The translations under genes were made by a program, and so were the position numbers. The notes under the pieces were generated by a model. That model did not search any database, was not told where the DNA came from, and was given only the letters and a program-made list of their open reading frames with translations. Positions 8,331 through 17,896 of a stretch of DNA of 56,055 nucleotides are shown here, piece by piece; within the stretch, counting starts at the first letter, position 1; each line of letters starts with the position of its first letter. The stretch spans positions 1 through 56,055 of the forward strand of contig CAKRRU010000002.1 of the NCBI GenBank assembly GCA_934394515.1. The letters run 5' to 3'. The DNA comes from an uncultured Acetatifactor sp. GTDB lineage: Bacteria; Bacillota; Clostridia; Lachnospirales; Lachnospiraceae.

Positions 8331-9413
8331 TTACTTTACTACTCCTACATGCAGTATGATCTCCTGGGCGATCTGATCTAAGGGTGCTACCTGATCTGCA
8401 AGCCCTGCTGCGATGATACTCTTAGGCATTCCAAATACGACACTGGTATCCTGATCCTGTGCGATCACATATGACTTTTTGGAAGCTTTCAGTTTCCCGA
8501 TGCCTTCCGTTCCGTCCGCACCCATTCCCGTCATAACGGCACATACTACCGTGTCAAAGCGGCTGGTCTGCAGCGACTCATACATATAATTGGCACAGGG
8601 TCTGACACCTTCCCTGTAAGGTTCCTCCGACAGATGCAGGGTATGGCGTCCGGCCGGAGATGTGACGACATTAAGGTGTTTGCCGCCCATGGCAATATAG
8701 ACCCATCCCTTTTTCAGCTCATCACCCTCTGCCGCTTCTTTTACATGGAGCTGGCTTAAATTATCCAACCGCTCCGCAAGAGATGCGGTGAAGCCTACCG
8801 GCATATGCTGTACGACCAATACCGGCGCATCCAGATTGGCAGGTAATAAAGGGATCACTGCCTGGAGAGATTTCGGTCCGCCCGTGGAACTGGCAATAGC
8901 TACGACCTTGCTGCCCGACACGCTCACCGGATGATGATTGATGATCTTCATCATCTCTTTTACCGTGTCCTTTTCCTCGGTAATCTTCACTTCCTCGTTA
9001 AATACCGGCAGTTTGCTGTTCGCTACCACATTCAGGGTACGCAGGAATTCCCGGCGGAAATTCTCACCGCGACAGTCTACTGCGCTGTCCGGCTTATGTA
9101 CAAAATCCAATGCTCCCAGTTCCAGGGCATCCAGAGTGGTTCTGGCGCCTTCCTTCGTATCGGTGCTGGCCATCATCACCCGGGCGGGGATCTTATATTT
9201 GCGCAGCTCCTCTAAGAGCTGCAGGCCGTTCATACGCGGCATATTCACATCCAGGACAACTGCATCGTAACTGTTCCGGCTCAGCAGATCAAATGCTTCC
9301 AATCCGTCTTTTGCCCGGTCAGCCACCTGGAACCTTATGTCAGTATCTATTATATCACACAGCACTCTTCTCATGAGTGCAGAGTCATCAACAACCAATA
9401 TTTTTTTTGGCAT
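8331..9413 (-). CDS. cheB: Chemotaxis response regulator / protein-glutamate methylesterase CheB
   Basis: A 360-aa protein. The N-terminal receiver domain (about 1-125) has Asp9/Asp10 and phospho-acceptor Asp55 (AVVLDVNMP). The C-terminal methylesterase domain (about 170-355) has the catalytic-triad neighbourhoods SSTGGPKSLQA, QHMP and MTGMGADG. It removes methyl groups from receptors and, when phosphorylated by CheA, closes the adaptation loop. The start codon shares one base with the stop of the PilZ gene (TAATG), indicating coupled translation. The partner methyltransferase CheR is not encoded in this window. Confidence 0.96.
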   Translation of the reverse strand: MPKKILVVDDSALMRRVLCDIIDTDIRFQVADRAKDGLEAFDLLSRNSYDAVVLDVNMPRMNGLQLLEELRKYKIPARVMMASTDTKEGARTTLDALELGALDFVHKPDSAVDCRGENFRREFLRTLNVVANSKLPVFNEEVKITEEKDTVKEMMKIINHHPVSVSGSKVVAIASSTGGPKSLQAVIPLLPANLDAPVLVVQHMPVGFTASLAERLDNLSQLHVKEAAEGDELKKGWVYIAMGGKHLNVVTSPAGRHTLHLSEEPYREGVRPCANYMYESLQTSRFDTVVCAVMTGMGADGTEGIGKLKASKKSYVIAQDQDTSVVFGMPKSIIAAGLADQVAPLDQIAQEIILHVGVVK

Positions 9414-10144
9414 TAATTCAATCTCTCCTTTTTCCGGCTCTTGCGTTCCTCTTCGAAAATAAATCGAATAATCTCTTCTCTGGTATTTACATCCAGATTA
9501 TAATACTGCACTCTGTGTTCAAAGGTACCCTTGCGGTTTTCCAGTTCTTTCACCGCCAGTACTTTCCCTACCACATCATACTTTTTCCGTTCCCCATCCT
9601 TCAGCAGATGATAACTGCACAGGATCAGACTCCCTGGCTCATATCTCTGGGAGGACATAAATCTTAAGCCCCCGCCGCTGATATCCACGATCACACTGTG
9701 CTTTAAAGGCAGTCCCGGCTGCAGTTCATAGGGAGAATTTTTTTCCAGTGCCTGTACTTCTTCTTCCTCAAGATTTCTGGAGCACATATCAAGTGCACAG
9801 CTGAAACGGTAATATTCTCTTCTCTGGTATTTTCGCAGATTACTGGTAAGCTCCATGACCAGAACATAGACGTTATTGCTCTTGTAGCGGTCTATGATCC
9901 TCGCAAAACACTGATAGAGACTGTTCTCCTCAAAAAAGATCATATCATATTCGGAGTCCACAGGTAAAAGTATCAGCCTCGTCTGCTCCATCGGCATGGC
10001 AATCTCCAGTGTATCCTCCGATATGATCTGAAGGACACGGCTCTGATATACCTTTGTTGCGTTTTCCGCTCCTTTTTCTTCTGTCCCCCGCTCCAGGGTG
10101 CGAAGTTCTATTTTCGATCCTTCTTCCACAAATCTGGACAACAT
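9413..10144 (-). CDS. YcgR-like PilZ-domain flagellar brake protein
   Basis: A 243-aa two-domain protein. An N-terminal YcgR-type beta domain (about 1-100; GSKIELRTLE ... MIFFEENSLYQ) is followed by a PilZ domain (about 105-240) with both c-di-GMP binding signatures: RREYYR (RxxxR) and DISGGG (D/NxSxxG). Proteins of this kind (YcgR in enterobacteria, DgrA/YpfA in Bacillus) slow or stop the motor when c-di-GMP is bound. The translation start is a TTG at 10144 with GAGG eight bases upstream; the stop overlaps the cheB ATG by one base. Its place between flhG and cheB ties the second messenger to the same transcript. No diguanylate cyclase gene is in the window. Confidence 0.88.
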   Translation of the reverse strand: MLSRFVEEGSKIELRTLERGTEEKGAENATKVYQSRVLQIISEDTLEIAMPMEQTRLILLPVDSEYDMIFFEENSLYQCFARIIDRYKSNNVYVLVMELTSNLRKYQRREYYRFSCALDMCSRNLEEEEVQALEKNSPYELQPGLPLKHSVIVDISGGGLRFMSSQRYEPGSLILCSYHLLKDGERKKYDVVGKVLAVKELENRKGTFEHRVQYYNLDVNTREEIIRFIFEEERKSRKKERLN

Positions 10145-10160
10145 AATATGCGTACCTCAC

Positions 10161-11048
10161 TTATTTGGGTTGTTTCATTGCTCCGTTCCTCGTACCTATG
10201 ATATGTGAGAAGAACGCCGCCATCCCCCGTCTGGGCTGTTGCTCCTCTTTCTCACACAATCTTTCCGCTATCCTCTGATATGCCTGACTGGATTTTGCTC
10301 CCGGATTCTGGATGGACACCGGTACCTGCTGCATAACCGCCTGCATTACCTGCGGATCCTGAGGTACACATCCTAAATATGTCATCGGTATTTTCAAATA
10401 TCTGGTCACTACCGCATTTAATTTGTCAAATAGCACCTGGCCTTCCTTGATGTTACTGACTCTGTTCGCCACCATCTTTACCTTTGTAAAATCATCCTGG
10501 AATCTCGGATGCCGGTATAATGCCTTCAGCAAAGAATAAGAATCCGTAATAGAAGTGGGCTCCGGTGTCGTTACCAGCAATACCTCGCCGCTGGCTACAA
10601 GGAATTCCAGCACACTGTCCGATATTCCCGCTCCGGTATCCACAATAATGATATCTGTCAATGCATCCAGTTCCGCCAGATTTTGAATGATGCAGGTCAA
10701 AGCGTCCTTCCCGAGGTTGGACATTCCCGCGATCCCCGAACCGCCGGAGATAAATCCCACTTCCATGGGACCCCAGGTAATGATATCGCTGATGCTCTTG
10801 CCCTCGTAGACCAGATCACACAGATTATGTTTCGGTATTGCACCAAACATGATCTCGATATTTGCCAGACCGAAATCCGCATCCAGAATGATCACACGTT
10901 TTCCCATTTTACGGAATTGAATTGCCAGATTGATGGACATATTGGATTTTCCCACGCCGCCCTTGCCGGAAGTAACGGTAATGACTCTTGCAGTAGGTCT
11001 TATTTGGTTATTCGCTTTAATAATCCTTAGCTGTTCCGCCTGATCCAT
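10161..11048 (-). CDS. flhG: Flagellar number regulator FlhG (MinD-like ATPase, YlxH)
   Basis: A 295-aa ParA/MinD-type ATPase with a deviant Walker A (TSGKGGVGKSN, about 27-36), switch I/II (DADFGLANIE, DTGAGIS) and an N-terminal DQAEQLR motif (residues 2-8), the known activator motif that stimulates the FlhF GTPase. FlhF/FlhG set the number and placement of flagella. The ATG at 11048 is preferred because it puts DQAxxLR at the very N-terminus; a TTG at 11090 inside the end of flhF would add 14 residues. It is 25 bases downstream of flhF, as in most flagellated bacteria. Confidence 0.93.
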   Translation of the reverse strand: MDQAEQLRIIKANNQIRPTARVITVTSGKGGVGKSNMSINLAIQFRKMGKRVIILDADFGLANIEIMFGAIPKHNLCDLVYEGKSISDIITWGPMEVGFISGGSGIAGMSNLGKDALTCIIQNLAELDALTDIIIVDTGAGISDSVLEFLVASGEVLLVTTPEPTSITDSYSLLKALYRHPRFQDDFTKVKMVANRVSNIKEGQVLFDKLNAVVTRYLKIPMTYLGCVPQDPQVMQAVMQQVPVSIQNPGAKSSQAYQRIAERLCEKEEQQPRRGMAAFFSHIIGTRNGAMKQPK

Positions 11049-11073
11049 TTTTCCGCGCCTTTCTGTTAAAGCT

Positions 11074-12309
11074 TTATTCCTTACCTCCAAGGATCTGTTT
11101 CACCGTCTTTTGAGGATTGAACATTTCCATATCATCCGGAACGTTCTGTCCGCAGGTCACGTAAGCGATCGGTGCCCCCGTATAAAGCTTCATGTTCAGC
11201 AGATTCCCCACTGCCTCTGTTTCATCCAACTTGGTAAAGATCAGCTCATAATCCGCGATCTTTCCATAGCAGTCTGCAATCTTCTGGAGATCCCTGTATT
11301 TTGTAGTTGCACTCAGGACCAGAAATACCTGATACGTTTCCGGGCTCTTGATGCCGGCAACCATTTCCTTCATCTTCTCCAGCTGTTCCGCATTCTGATG
11401 CGATCTCCCCGCCGTATCTATAAAAATATAATCACAATCCCAATAATCATTGATTGCTGTCTGCAGCTCTTCCGGTGTGTAAATTACTCTGAAAGGAGTT
11501 TCCAGAATATTTGCATAAGTTCTTAACTGCTCCGCTGCCGCAATACGATAGGTGTCCGCTGTAAGAAGCGCCACCTTCTTTTTCTCTTCCACGCAGTATC
11601 TGCCTGCCAGTTTTGCTATCGTTGTAGTCTTTCCCACACCGGTAGGTCCTATAAACAATACGATCCTCGGACCGTCCTCAGAAGGAAGGATTCCTTCCGA
11701 TTTACCGAACTTTAATACCATTTTCTGATAAATATTTGCCAGAAGATAATCAAACGGAAGATCTGCCTTCTTGGTTTTGGACGCATCCTCAAGAATACTG
11801 TTGACATATTTTTCATCCATCTCATTATCCAGCATTTTATTATATAAAAGCCTGATGAACTTATCCTGTTCCGGATTCTGCTCATCCTCGTTTTCCGTCT
11901 GTTTCTCAGCGCCCTGCCGGTCTTCGGCTTCCTTTTTTTCCTTTTGGATGCCGGAAGTGTTTTCTTTTTCTCCGTCACCTGACTGTCTGTTGTTCAGCTG
12001 ACTCTCCAGAAGCGTCTGCAGACTATCCAGTTTTTTCTCAATATTTTCCGTGCTGTTTCTGACAGATACCGTCTTTCCCGCACCCGTCTCTCCTAAAACA
12101 CCCTGTTTGATGCTGCTCACCTGCTGTCTCTGGGGGCTCTCTTCTTCCAATGCCGCAGTGACTTCTATCTGCTTCGGTGAAAGAAAGGAAAACAGGCCTT
12201 TCTTTTTTACTTCACGGACATTCATGATCACCAGTCCGTTGCCTAATTCTTTTTTAGCCGCTTCCGTTGCCTCTGCTTCTGTTTTCCCTGTAAATTTCTT
12301 AATTATCAT
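11074..12309 (-). CDS. flhF: Flagellar SRP-like GTPase FlhF
   Basis: A 411-aa SRP-family GTPase. It has an N-terminal basic B domain (about 1-60), a charged low-complexity linker (about 85-150, Glu/Lys/Asn/Gln-rich), a helical N domain, and a G domain with GPTGVGKTTTIAKLAG at 221-236, DTYRIAAAEQLRTYA and DTAGR. It places the nascent flagellum, with FlhG as its GTPase activator. The ATG at 12309 (MIIKKFTGKT) has GGGGA five bases upstream and is more likely than the ATG four codons earlier. Confidence 0.94.
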   Translation of the reverse strand: MIIKKFTGKTEAEATEAAKKELGNGLVIMNVREVKKKGLFSFLSPKQIEVTAALEEESPQRQQVSSIKQGVLGETGAGKTVSVRNSTENIEKKLDSLQTLLESQLNNRQSGDGEKENTSGIQKEKKEAEDRQGAEKQTENEDEQNPEQDKFIRLLYNKMLDNEMDEKYVNSILEDASKTKKADLPFDYLLANIYQKMVLKFGKSEGILPSEDGPRIVLFIGPTGVGKTTTIAKLAGRYCVEEKKKVALLTADTYRIAAAEQLRTYANILETPFRVIYTPEELQTAINDYWDCDYIFIDTAGRSHQNAEQLEKMKEMVAGIKSPETYQVFLVLSATTKYRDLQKIADCYGKIADYELIFTKLDETEAVGNLLNMKLYTGAPIAYVTCGQNVPDDMEMFNPQKTVKQILGGKE

Positions 12310-12348
12310 ACTGTTCCCCATCCCTGTGTCGGTTCACTTTGTTTCTCT

Positions 12349-14388
12349 TTAAGCTGTGACCATACCCACAGATTGTAATTCCACATTGGATTCCACTTCA
12401 TTGTAAGACACTACCACCAGATCCGGATAATAATCTTCCGTCAGGCGCTTAAAGTACATTCTCACGATCGGTGAAGTGATAATGATAGGCGTCTTACCCA
12501 TATTTTCCAATTTTTTAATTTCTTCGCCTACGGCATTCAGTATCTTCTTGCTTCTGGCGGGGTCAAGATTCAGGAATGCTCCTGTTTCCGTCTGTTTCAC
12601 GCTGCCCATGATCTCCTGCTCCACCTTAGGATCCAGGGTGATCACACTGGTCGTTTCATGGGAAGGGAAATATTTGGTGGAAATAGCACGTTTCAGACTC
12701 TGTCTCACATATTCTGTCAGGATATCCGTGTCTCTGGTCGTGGGTGCATAATCTGCCAGTGTTTCCAATATCGTCAGCAGATCCCTGATGGAGATCCCTT
12801 CTCTCAGAAGATTCTGCAATACCTTCTGGATCTCACCGAGCCCCAACAGCTTGGGAACCAGCTCATCCACCAGAGAAGGATTGTTTTCCTTGACATTGTT
12901 GATAAGGTTCTGCACATCCTGTCTTGTAAGCAGCTCTGCAATGTGCTGTCTGATGATTTCCGTCAGATGCGTGGCAATGATAGACGGCGGATCTACTACC
13001 GTATAGCCCAGGCTTTCCGCACGCTCTCTCTGTCCTTCCGTGATCCAGATCGCAGGCAGATGGAAAGACGGCTCAAAGGTAGGGATACCTGTGATCTCTT
13101 CTTCCACATACCCGGGATTCATTGCCATATAATGGTCAAACAGAATCTCGCCTTCGCTGACCTGGATTCCCTTAATTTTGATAATATACTGGTTCGGGTT
13201 CAGCTGAATATTATCACGCAGACGGATAATAGGCACTACAGTACCGAGTTCCAGGGCAATCTGACGCCTGATCATTACAACTCTGTCCAACAGATCGCCA
13301 CCCTGGTTCACATCTGCCAGAGGGATAATACCATAGCCGAATTCGAGTTCGATCGGATCTACCTGCAGCAGGCTGTTGACATTTTCCGGCTGCCGGATCT
13401 CTTCGGCCGCAGCTTCCTCACTGTCAACTTCCTGTTCTATTTTCGCAGTTTCGATCGTACCCTCTATATTTCTCGCCACAATGATAAATACCAGTCCCAG
13501 TCCCACAAACAGAATGGTATTTAACTGCGTTACAAAGCCCAGAATTGCCAGCATGGCTCCCACAAGATACAAAGCCTTCGGCACTCCGAACAGCTGGCTG
13601 ACCAGCGTGGTACCGAAGTCTGCGTCCTTGCTGCCCTTCGTCACCAGAATACCGGTGGATAATGAGATCAGAAGGGAAGGGATCTGGCTGACCAGACCGT
13701 CACCAATGGTCAGTATGGCATATTTATTCAGGGCGGACGTGATATCCATGCCCTGTCTTGTCATTCCCATAATGATACCGCCCACAATATTGATCGTGGT
13801 AATCAGAAGACCTGCCACTGCGTCTCCCTTTACATATTTTACGGCACCATCCATGGAACCGAAGAAGCTTGCTTCTTCCTGGATCTTTTCTCTGCGCTTC
13901 TTAGCCTCTGCATCCGTAATGGCACCGGTATTCAGATCCGCATCAATAGCCATCTGCTTACCCGGCATGGCATCCAGTGTAAATCTTGCCGTTACCTCGG
14001 ATACACGTTCGGAACCTTTGTTGATGACCATGAACTGAATCAGGATCAGGATAATAAAGATGATCACACCGATGACCAGGTCACCGCCGCCTACGAATTC
14101 GCCGAAGGTCTCTACCACATTACCGGCATTACCGTCCCTTAAGATCAGACGTGTGGAAGATGTATTCAGCGCAATACGGAAAATCGTAGTGAACAACAGC
14201 ATGGTAGGGAAGAAGGACATATCCAGTACTTCCTTACTGAACATCGTCGCAAACAGGATCGTCAATGCAACAGATATATTGATCGCCAGTAAAATATCCA
14301 ACAGCCAGGAAGGTATCGGCACAATAAACATGATAATGGCAGCCATAATATATATTGCCACGCCGACATCTGCTTTTTTCATTTTCAT
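12349..14388 (-). CDS. flhA: Flagellar export gate protein FlhA
   Basis: A 679-aa FHIPEP family protein: about eight N-terminal transmembrane helices (to about residue 310), the FHIPEP signature loop (RFTLDAMPGKQMAIDADLN), and a large cytoplasmic domain that forms the nonameric docking ring for export substrates and chaperones. It belongs to the type III flagellar secretion gate. GGAGG lies about ten bases before the ATG. It is encoded after flhB and before flhF, the standard Gram-positive order. Confidence 0.97.
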   Translation of the reverse strand: MKMKKADVGVAIYIMAAIIMFIVPIPSWLLDILLAINISVALTILFATMFSKEVLDMSFFPTMLLFTTIFRIALNTSSTRLILRDGNAGNVVETFGEFVGGGDLVIGVIIFIILILIQFMVINKGSERVSEVTARFTLDAMPGKQMAIDADLNTGAITDAEAKKRREKIQEEASFFGSMDGAVKYVKGDAVAGLLITTINIVGGIIMGMTRQGMDITSALNKYAILTIGDGLVSQIPSLLISLSTGILVTKGSKDADFGTTLVSQLFGVPKALYLVGAMLAILGFVTQLNTILFVGLGLVFIIVARNIEGTIETAKIEQEVDSEEAAAEEIRQPENVNSLLQVDPIELEFGYGIIPLADVNQGGDLLDRVVMIRRQIALELGTVVPIIRLRDNIQLNPNQYIIKIKGIQVSEGEILFDHYMAMNPGYVEEEITGIPTFEPSFHLPAIWITEGQRERAESLGYTVVDPPSIIATHLTEIIRQHIAELLTRQDVQNLINNVKENNPSLVDELVPKLLGLGEIQKVLQNLLREGISIRDLLTILETLADYAPTTRDTDILTEYVRQSLKRAISTKYFPSHETTSVITLDPKVEQEIMGSVKQTETGAFLNLDPARSKKILNAVGEEIKKLENMGKTPIIITSPIVRMYFKRLTEDYYPDLVVVSYNEVESNVELQSVGMVTA

Positions 14389-14429
14389 ATGTGCCTTACC
14401 TCCTTTCTGTTCTTTCGTAATTCAATATT

Positions 14430-15542
14430 TTATACTTTACCCTGCAAATGATATACAAATGCCAGCACCTCTGCCACCGCCTGATAGAGCTCCGGCGGTA
14501 CCGCCTGCCCCACATCCACATTCGCATACAGCATTCTGGCCAGTGGTTTATTTTCTACAATTTCTATCTGATGATCCCTGGCAACCTCTTTGATTTTCGC
14601 CGCCAGAAAATCTTCTCCCTTGGCAATTACGATCGGAGCATCTGCCACCTCCGGATCATATTTTATGGCAACCGCATAATGGGTAGGGTTCGTAATGACC
14701 ACATCCGCCTGCGGCAGATTCTGCATCATTCTCCGTTGGGAAGCCTCTCTCATTTTCTGCCGGATACGGCCTTTGATCTGCGGATCACCTTCCTGTTGTT
14801 TGTATTCTTCCTTAACCTCTTGTTTGGTCATCCGCATATCCCTGCTGAATTTTACCTTCTGATAAATAAAATCCGCCGCGGCAATGATCATGTAGATCAG
14901 CGACACACGTATTCCGAGATCCGTAACGGTCTCCCCGATCAATGCGATGGCCTGCATAAGATCCATATCATACAAACTGTACAGCAGCGGCCATTTGCCT
15001 TTCAGATAATTATAACATATGTAAATGATCAATCCAATCTTCAAAAGAGATTTGATCAGCTCCACCAGAGAATTCACGGAGATGATCCTTTTGAATCCGG
15101 AAATCGGATTCAATTTGGAAAATTTAGGCTGCATCGGTTTACCGGTGGGATGCCATCCGACCTGCACCACATCACTTAAAAAAGCTATCAGAACCCCCAC
15201 CAACAGAATCGGAGCCATTATGATCACCGCTTCCAGCATCATATTCTGAAATACCAGCTTTACATCCTGTTCCGGCATATTTCCATGCCAGAAAGTTACT
15301 ACTTCCGGGATCTTTTCATAGATATCAGAAAATACGTTCATGAACTGATAGCCCATATGTCCCACCCATAGTTTCAATACCAGGAACACAGACAAAAGCC
15401 CCAGCCCATTGGCAATTTCCCGGCTTTTTGCTACCTGACCTTCTTTTCTGGCATCTGTCAGCTTTTTCTCGGTAGCGGGTTCAGTTTTTTCTCCACCCTG
15501 TCCTTCTGCGGCAAAGAATTGCAGATTATATTCCAAGCTCAC
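14430..15542 (-). CDS. flhB: Flagellar export switch protein FlhB
   Basis: A 370-aa FlhB. Four transmembrane helices are followed by a cytoplasmic domain with the NPTH autocleavage motif (VVITNPTHYAVAIKYD), which switches substrate specificity from rod/hook to filament type. The frame is open for another 68 codons upstream, but these lie inside fliR in another frame and are not flagellar-like. A GTG at 15542 has GGAGG six bases upstream and overlaps the fliR stop as GTGA, giving a normal FlhB N-terminus (VSLEYNLQFFAAEGQGGEKT). Confidence 0.95.
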   Translation of the reverse strand: MSLEYNLQFFAAEGQGGEKTEPATEKKLTDARKEGQVAKSREIANGLGLLSVFLVLKLWVGHMGYQFMNVFSDIYEKIPEVVTFWHGNMPEQDVKLVFQNMMLEAVIIMAPILLVGVLIAFLSDVVQVGWHPTGKPMQPKFSKLNPISGFKRIISVNSLVELIKSLLKIGLIIYICYNYLKGKWPLLYSLYDMDLMQAIALIGETVTDLGIRVSLIYMIIAAADFIYQKVKFSRDMRMTKQEVKEEYKQQEGDPQIKGRIRQKMREASQRRMMQNLPQADVVITNPTHYAVAIKYDPEVADAPIVIAKGEDFLAAKIKEVARDHQIEIVENKPLARMLYANVDVGQAVPPELYQAVAEVLAFVYHLQGKV

Positions 15543-16321
15543 ATCATACCTCCGACAAAGGACTCTACCATCTTCTTCATCTCCTGATAGACAAAATCCG
15601 CTGCTCCCGGCAACATTCCCGCAGTCAAAAACATTGCCGTGAGGCCTGCCAGTACCTTCAGCTGAATACCCACCGCAAACATATTCATCTGCGGTGATAC
15701 CTTGGCCAGCACTCCCAGAATAGCATTCAGAAGTAATGTCACACAAAAAATCGGCAATACAATACGAAAGCCGATCAGAATATAGTCATTCATAAATTCT
15801 ATCATGGAGTTCAACAGACTGTCCGCACGGAATACCACCCCGTTTACGGGGATCAGTGTAAAACTGTCTGCCAGAGCTCCGAAAAGATACCGGTACATTC
15901 CGGATGCGATCAGCATCAGCATAAAGGAATACTGGTATAAAACACCGGTAATACTGGTACTCTCTTTTGTCGTCGGATCCATCAGGGTTGCCATGGAAAG
16001 TCCTGTCTCCATATCTGCTATGGAACCCGCAAAATTTACGATTGCCATACAGATATTGGCTCCAAAGCCGATCAGCAGACCGGCTATTGCTTCCTTCATT
16101 ACGATTACGGCATATTCCATTACCGTATCAAAAACAACCGCTTCCACCGGTGTCAGAGTCTGATATAACAGGATCGCTGTAAAAAAGCTGATACCGATCC
16201 TTATCCTGGCCGGTGTATCCGTCATGCCAAAATAAGGCGCAATATATACAAAACAGGATACCCTGACAAAAATCAACAAAAAATATTCAAGATCATATAT
16301 CGAAAACGAAAAATCTACCAT
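15539..16321 (-). CDS. fliR: Flagellar export protein FliR
   Basis: A 260-aa, very hydrophobic protein with about six transmembrane segments and FliR family features (YFLLIFVRVSCFVYIAPYFG at the start, GLLIGFGANICMAIVNFAGS in the middle). It joins FliP and FliQ in the export-gate core. It starts 12 bases after fliQ; its stop overlaps the flhB GTG start by four bases. Confidence 0.94.
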   Translation of the reverse strand: MVDFSFSIYDLEYFLLIFVRVSCFVYIAPYFGMTDTPARIRIGISFFTAILLYQTLTPVEAVVFDTVMEYAVIVMKEAIAGLLIGFGANICMAIVNFAGSIADMETGLSMATLMDPTTKESTSITGVLYQYSFMLMLIASGMYRYLFGALADSFTLIPVNGVVFRADSLLNSMIEFMNDYILIGFRIVLPIFCVTLLLNAILGVLAKVSPQMNMFAVGIQLKVLAGLTAMFLTAGMLPGAADFVYQEMKKMVESFVGGMM

Positions 16322-16333
16322 GAAATCATCCTA

Positions 16334-16606
16334 TTACCGGTGTACATATTGGCTGAAAGTAGACCAGAGTTCTACAGTGTATTCCACCATTGTATTCATC
16401 ATCCAGCTTCCCAGCAGTACTAATGTCAGGAATATGGCAATGATCTTGGGTACAAATGTCAGTGTCTGCTCCTGAATGGACGTCACAGTCTGAAAAATAC
16501 TGATGATCAGTCCCACGATCAATGATACCAGCAGAACAGGCAAAGATACCTTGATGATCACATATAACGCATTATTCGTCATTTCCGATACTGCATCAAT
16601 TGTCAT
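16334..16606 (-). CDS. fliQ: Flagellar export protein FliQ
   Basis: A 90-aa protein with two transmembrane helices (about 14-40 and 52-75), the usual size of FliQ; ISIFQTVTSIQEQTLTFVPK is the family core. It belongs to the FliPQR export-gate complex. Two earlier ATGs exist, but the ATG at 16606 has TGAGG at good spacing and gives the standard start MTIDAVSEM. The 68-base gap to fliP holds nothing I recognise. Confidence 0.94.
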   Translation of the reverse strand: MTIDAVSEMTNNALYVIIKVSLPVLLVSLIVGLIISIFQTVTSIQEQTLTFVPKIIAIFLTLVLLGSWMMNTMVEYTVELWSTFSQYVHR

Positions 16607-16674
16607 AGTAAGCCTCATACCTTTCAACAACCCGCATATTTCCGGATACGTTCACACAATACCTTGTCACGCGG

Positions 16675-17550
16675 TTAATAAAACGTCTGTACCAATTGTC
16701 CTATGATCAATGCCCATCCGTCTGCAAGAACAAACAACAATATTTTAAAAGGCATGGAAATCGTCGTAGGCGGCAGCATCATCATACCCATACTCATAAG
16801 AGTGGATGCCACTACCATATCGATAACAATAAATGGAATATAAATCATGAAACCGATCCAGAACGCAGTACGCAGTTCACTGATCATAAAGCTGGGAACC
16901 AGTACGGAATTGGGGATATCTTCCAGGGTACCGTCCCATTCCTGTCCGGCAATATCCATAAAAAGTTCTACATCTTTCACCTGGGTCTGGGGATACATAA
17001 ACTCCCGCAGCGGCGCCATTCCTTTTTCCAGGGCTTCGCTCTGATCGATTGTGCCCTCCTCAAAAGGCTGGATGGCTTCCTCATTGATCCGTGTGATCGT
17101 AGGTTCCATGATAAAGAATGTCAAAATAAGCGCCAGTCCGATCAGTATCTGATTCGGAGGTGCTGTCTGTGTATTTAATGCAGACCTGGTAAAATGCAGT
17201 ACAATGATGATTCTGGTAAAAGAAGTCATCATGATAATAAGGGTGGGCGCCAGTGCAATCAAAGTCAGCGTGATCAGAATACGCAATGCTCCGTTGATCT
17301 GCCCGTTTCCGTTATTATAGGTGATACTGACAGTATTGGCTGTGTTCAACGATCCCACTTCTTCATGTGTGGTAGCAGTTCCCGCGGGATTGATCACGGT
17401 AGATACCTCTGTATCTCCTGTCAGATGCCGTTCCGATGCCTGTGCCTTTAAGGGTGTGCAAATACACAATATGCCCACCGTGACCAGCAGGCATACCATA
17501 GCAATAACTCTCTTAATTTTTTTAATTGAATTAATGATCTTTGTCTTCAT
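16675..17550 (-). CDS. fliP: Flagellar export protein FliP
   Basis: A 291-aa FliP. A cleavable signal-like hydrophobic N-terminus (about 12-37, ending near CTPLKAQASE) is followed by a variable stretch with NxT repeats and four transmembrane helices with family motifs (MMTSFTRIIIVLHFTRSALN, PPNQILIGLALILTFFIM, MMLPPTTISMPFKILLFVLA). It forms the entry ring of the export gate. The ATG at 17550 is chosen over an in-frame GTG at 17568; the gene overlaps the end of fliO by 20 bases. Confidence 0.95.
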   Translation of the reverse strand: MKTKIINSIKKIKRVIAMVCLLVTVGILCICTPLKAQASERHLTGDTEVSTVINPAGTATTHEEVGSLNTANTVSITYNNGNGQINGALRILITLTLIALAPTLIIMMTSFTRIIIVLHFTRSALNTQTAPPNQILIGLALILTFFIMEPTITRINEEAIQPFEEGTIDQSEALEKGMAPLREFMYPQTQVKDVELFMDIAGQEWDGTLEDIPNSVLVPSFMISELRTAFWIGFMIYIPFIVIDMVVASTLMSMGMMMLPPTTISMPFKILLFVLADGWALIIGQLVQTFY

Positions 17551-17896
17551 TCTGTTTCTTAGCCGCACGTTCCAGCAGTTCCCGGAACCCGGAAGTACTT
17601 TCCAATGTTGTCTTACCTTTAAGTTGTTCTGCAGGGATCTCTCCCAGAGTCGTTACGGTGTCTTTACAGACCGCAATCGCAAAATAAGTCTCACCGATCC
17701 GGACCAGCTGAATATACTTGTTATTTGCGATCCGAACGGTCTCTCTCACTTCAATATTGCCTGCCGCTCCCTGTTGCTTCTGGTATCCTGCGATCCATTT
17801 TGTCACCAGTGCGGTTACTGCCAGTACTGCCACAAAAATCAGCAATACGGTAACAAACTGTGCATAACTGTCAGCTTTTCCGGTGAGTATGATCAT
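17531..17896 (-). CDS. fliO: Flagellar biosynthesis protein FliO (FliZ)
   Basis: A 121-aa protein with one N-terminal transmembrane helix (about 12-34), a short cytoplasmic beta-rich domain (VRETVRIANNKYIQLVRIGE TYFAIAV) and a charged tail. This is the FliO/FliZ architecture; FliO is a scaffold that helps assemble the FliP ring. The start shares one base with the cheY stop (TAATG) and the end overlaps fliP, so the three are translationally linked. Confidence 0.88.
   Translation of the reverse strand: MIILTGKADSYAQFVTVLLIFVAVLAVTALVTKWIAGYQKQQGAAGNIEVRETVRIANNKYIQLVRIGETYFAIAVCKDTVTTLGEIPAEQLKGKTTLESTSGFRELLERAAKKQNEDKDH

Noticed and set aside
15543-15746. 68 extra N-terminal codons of flhB overlapping fliR
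   Set aside because: The extension is the antiphase reading of fliR and is Cys/Gly-rich; the GTG at 15542 has an ideal ribosome site and a normal FlhB N-terminus.
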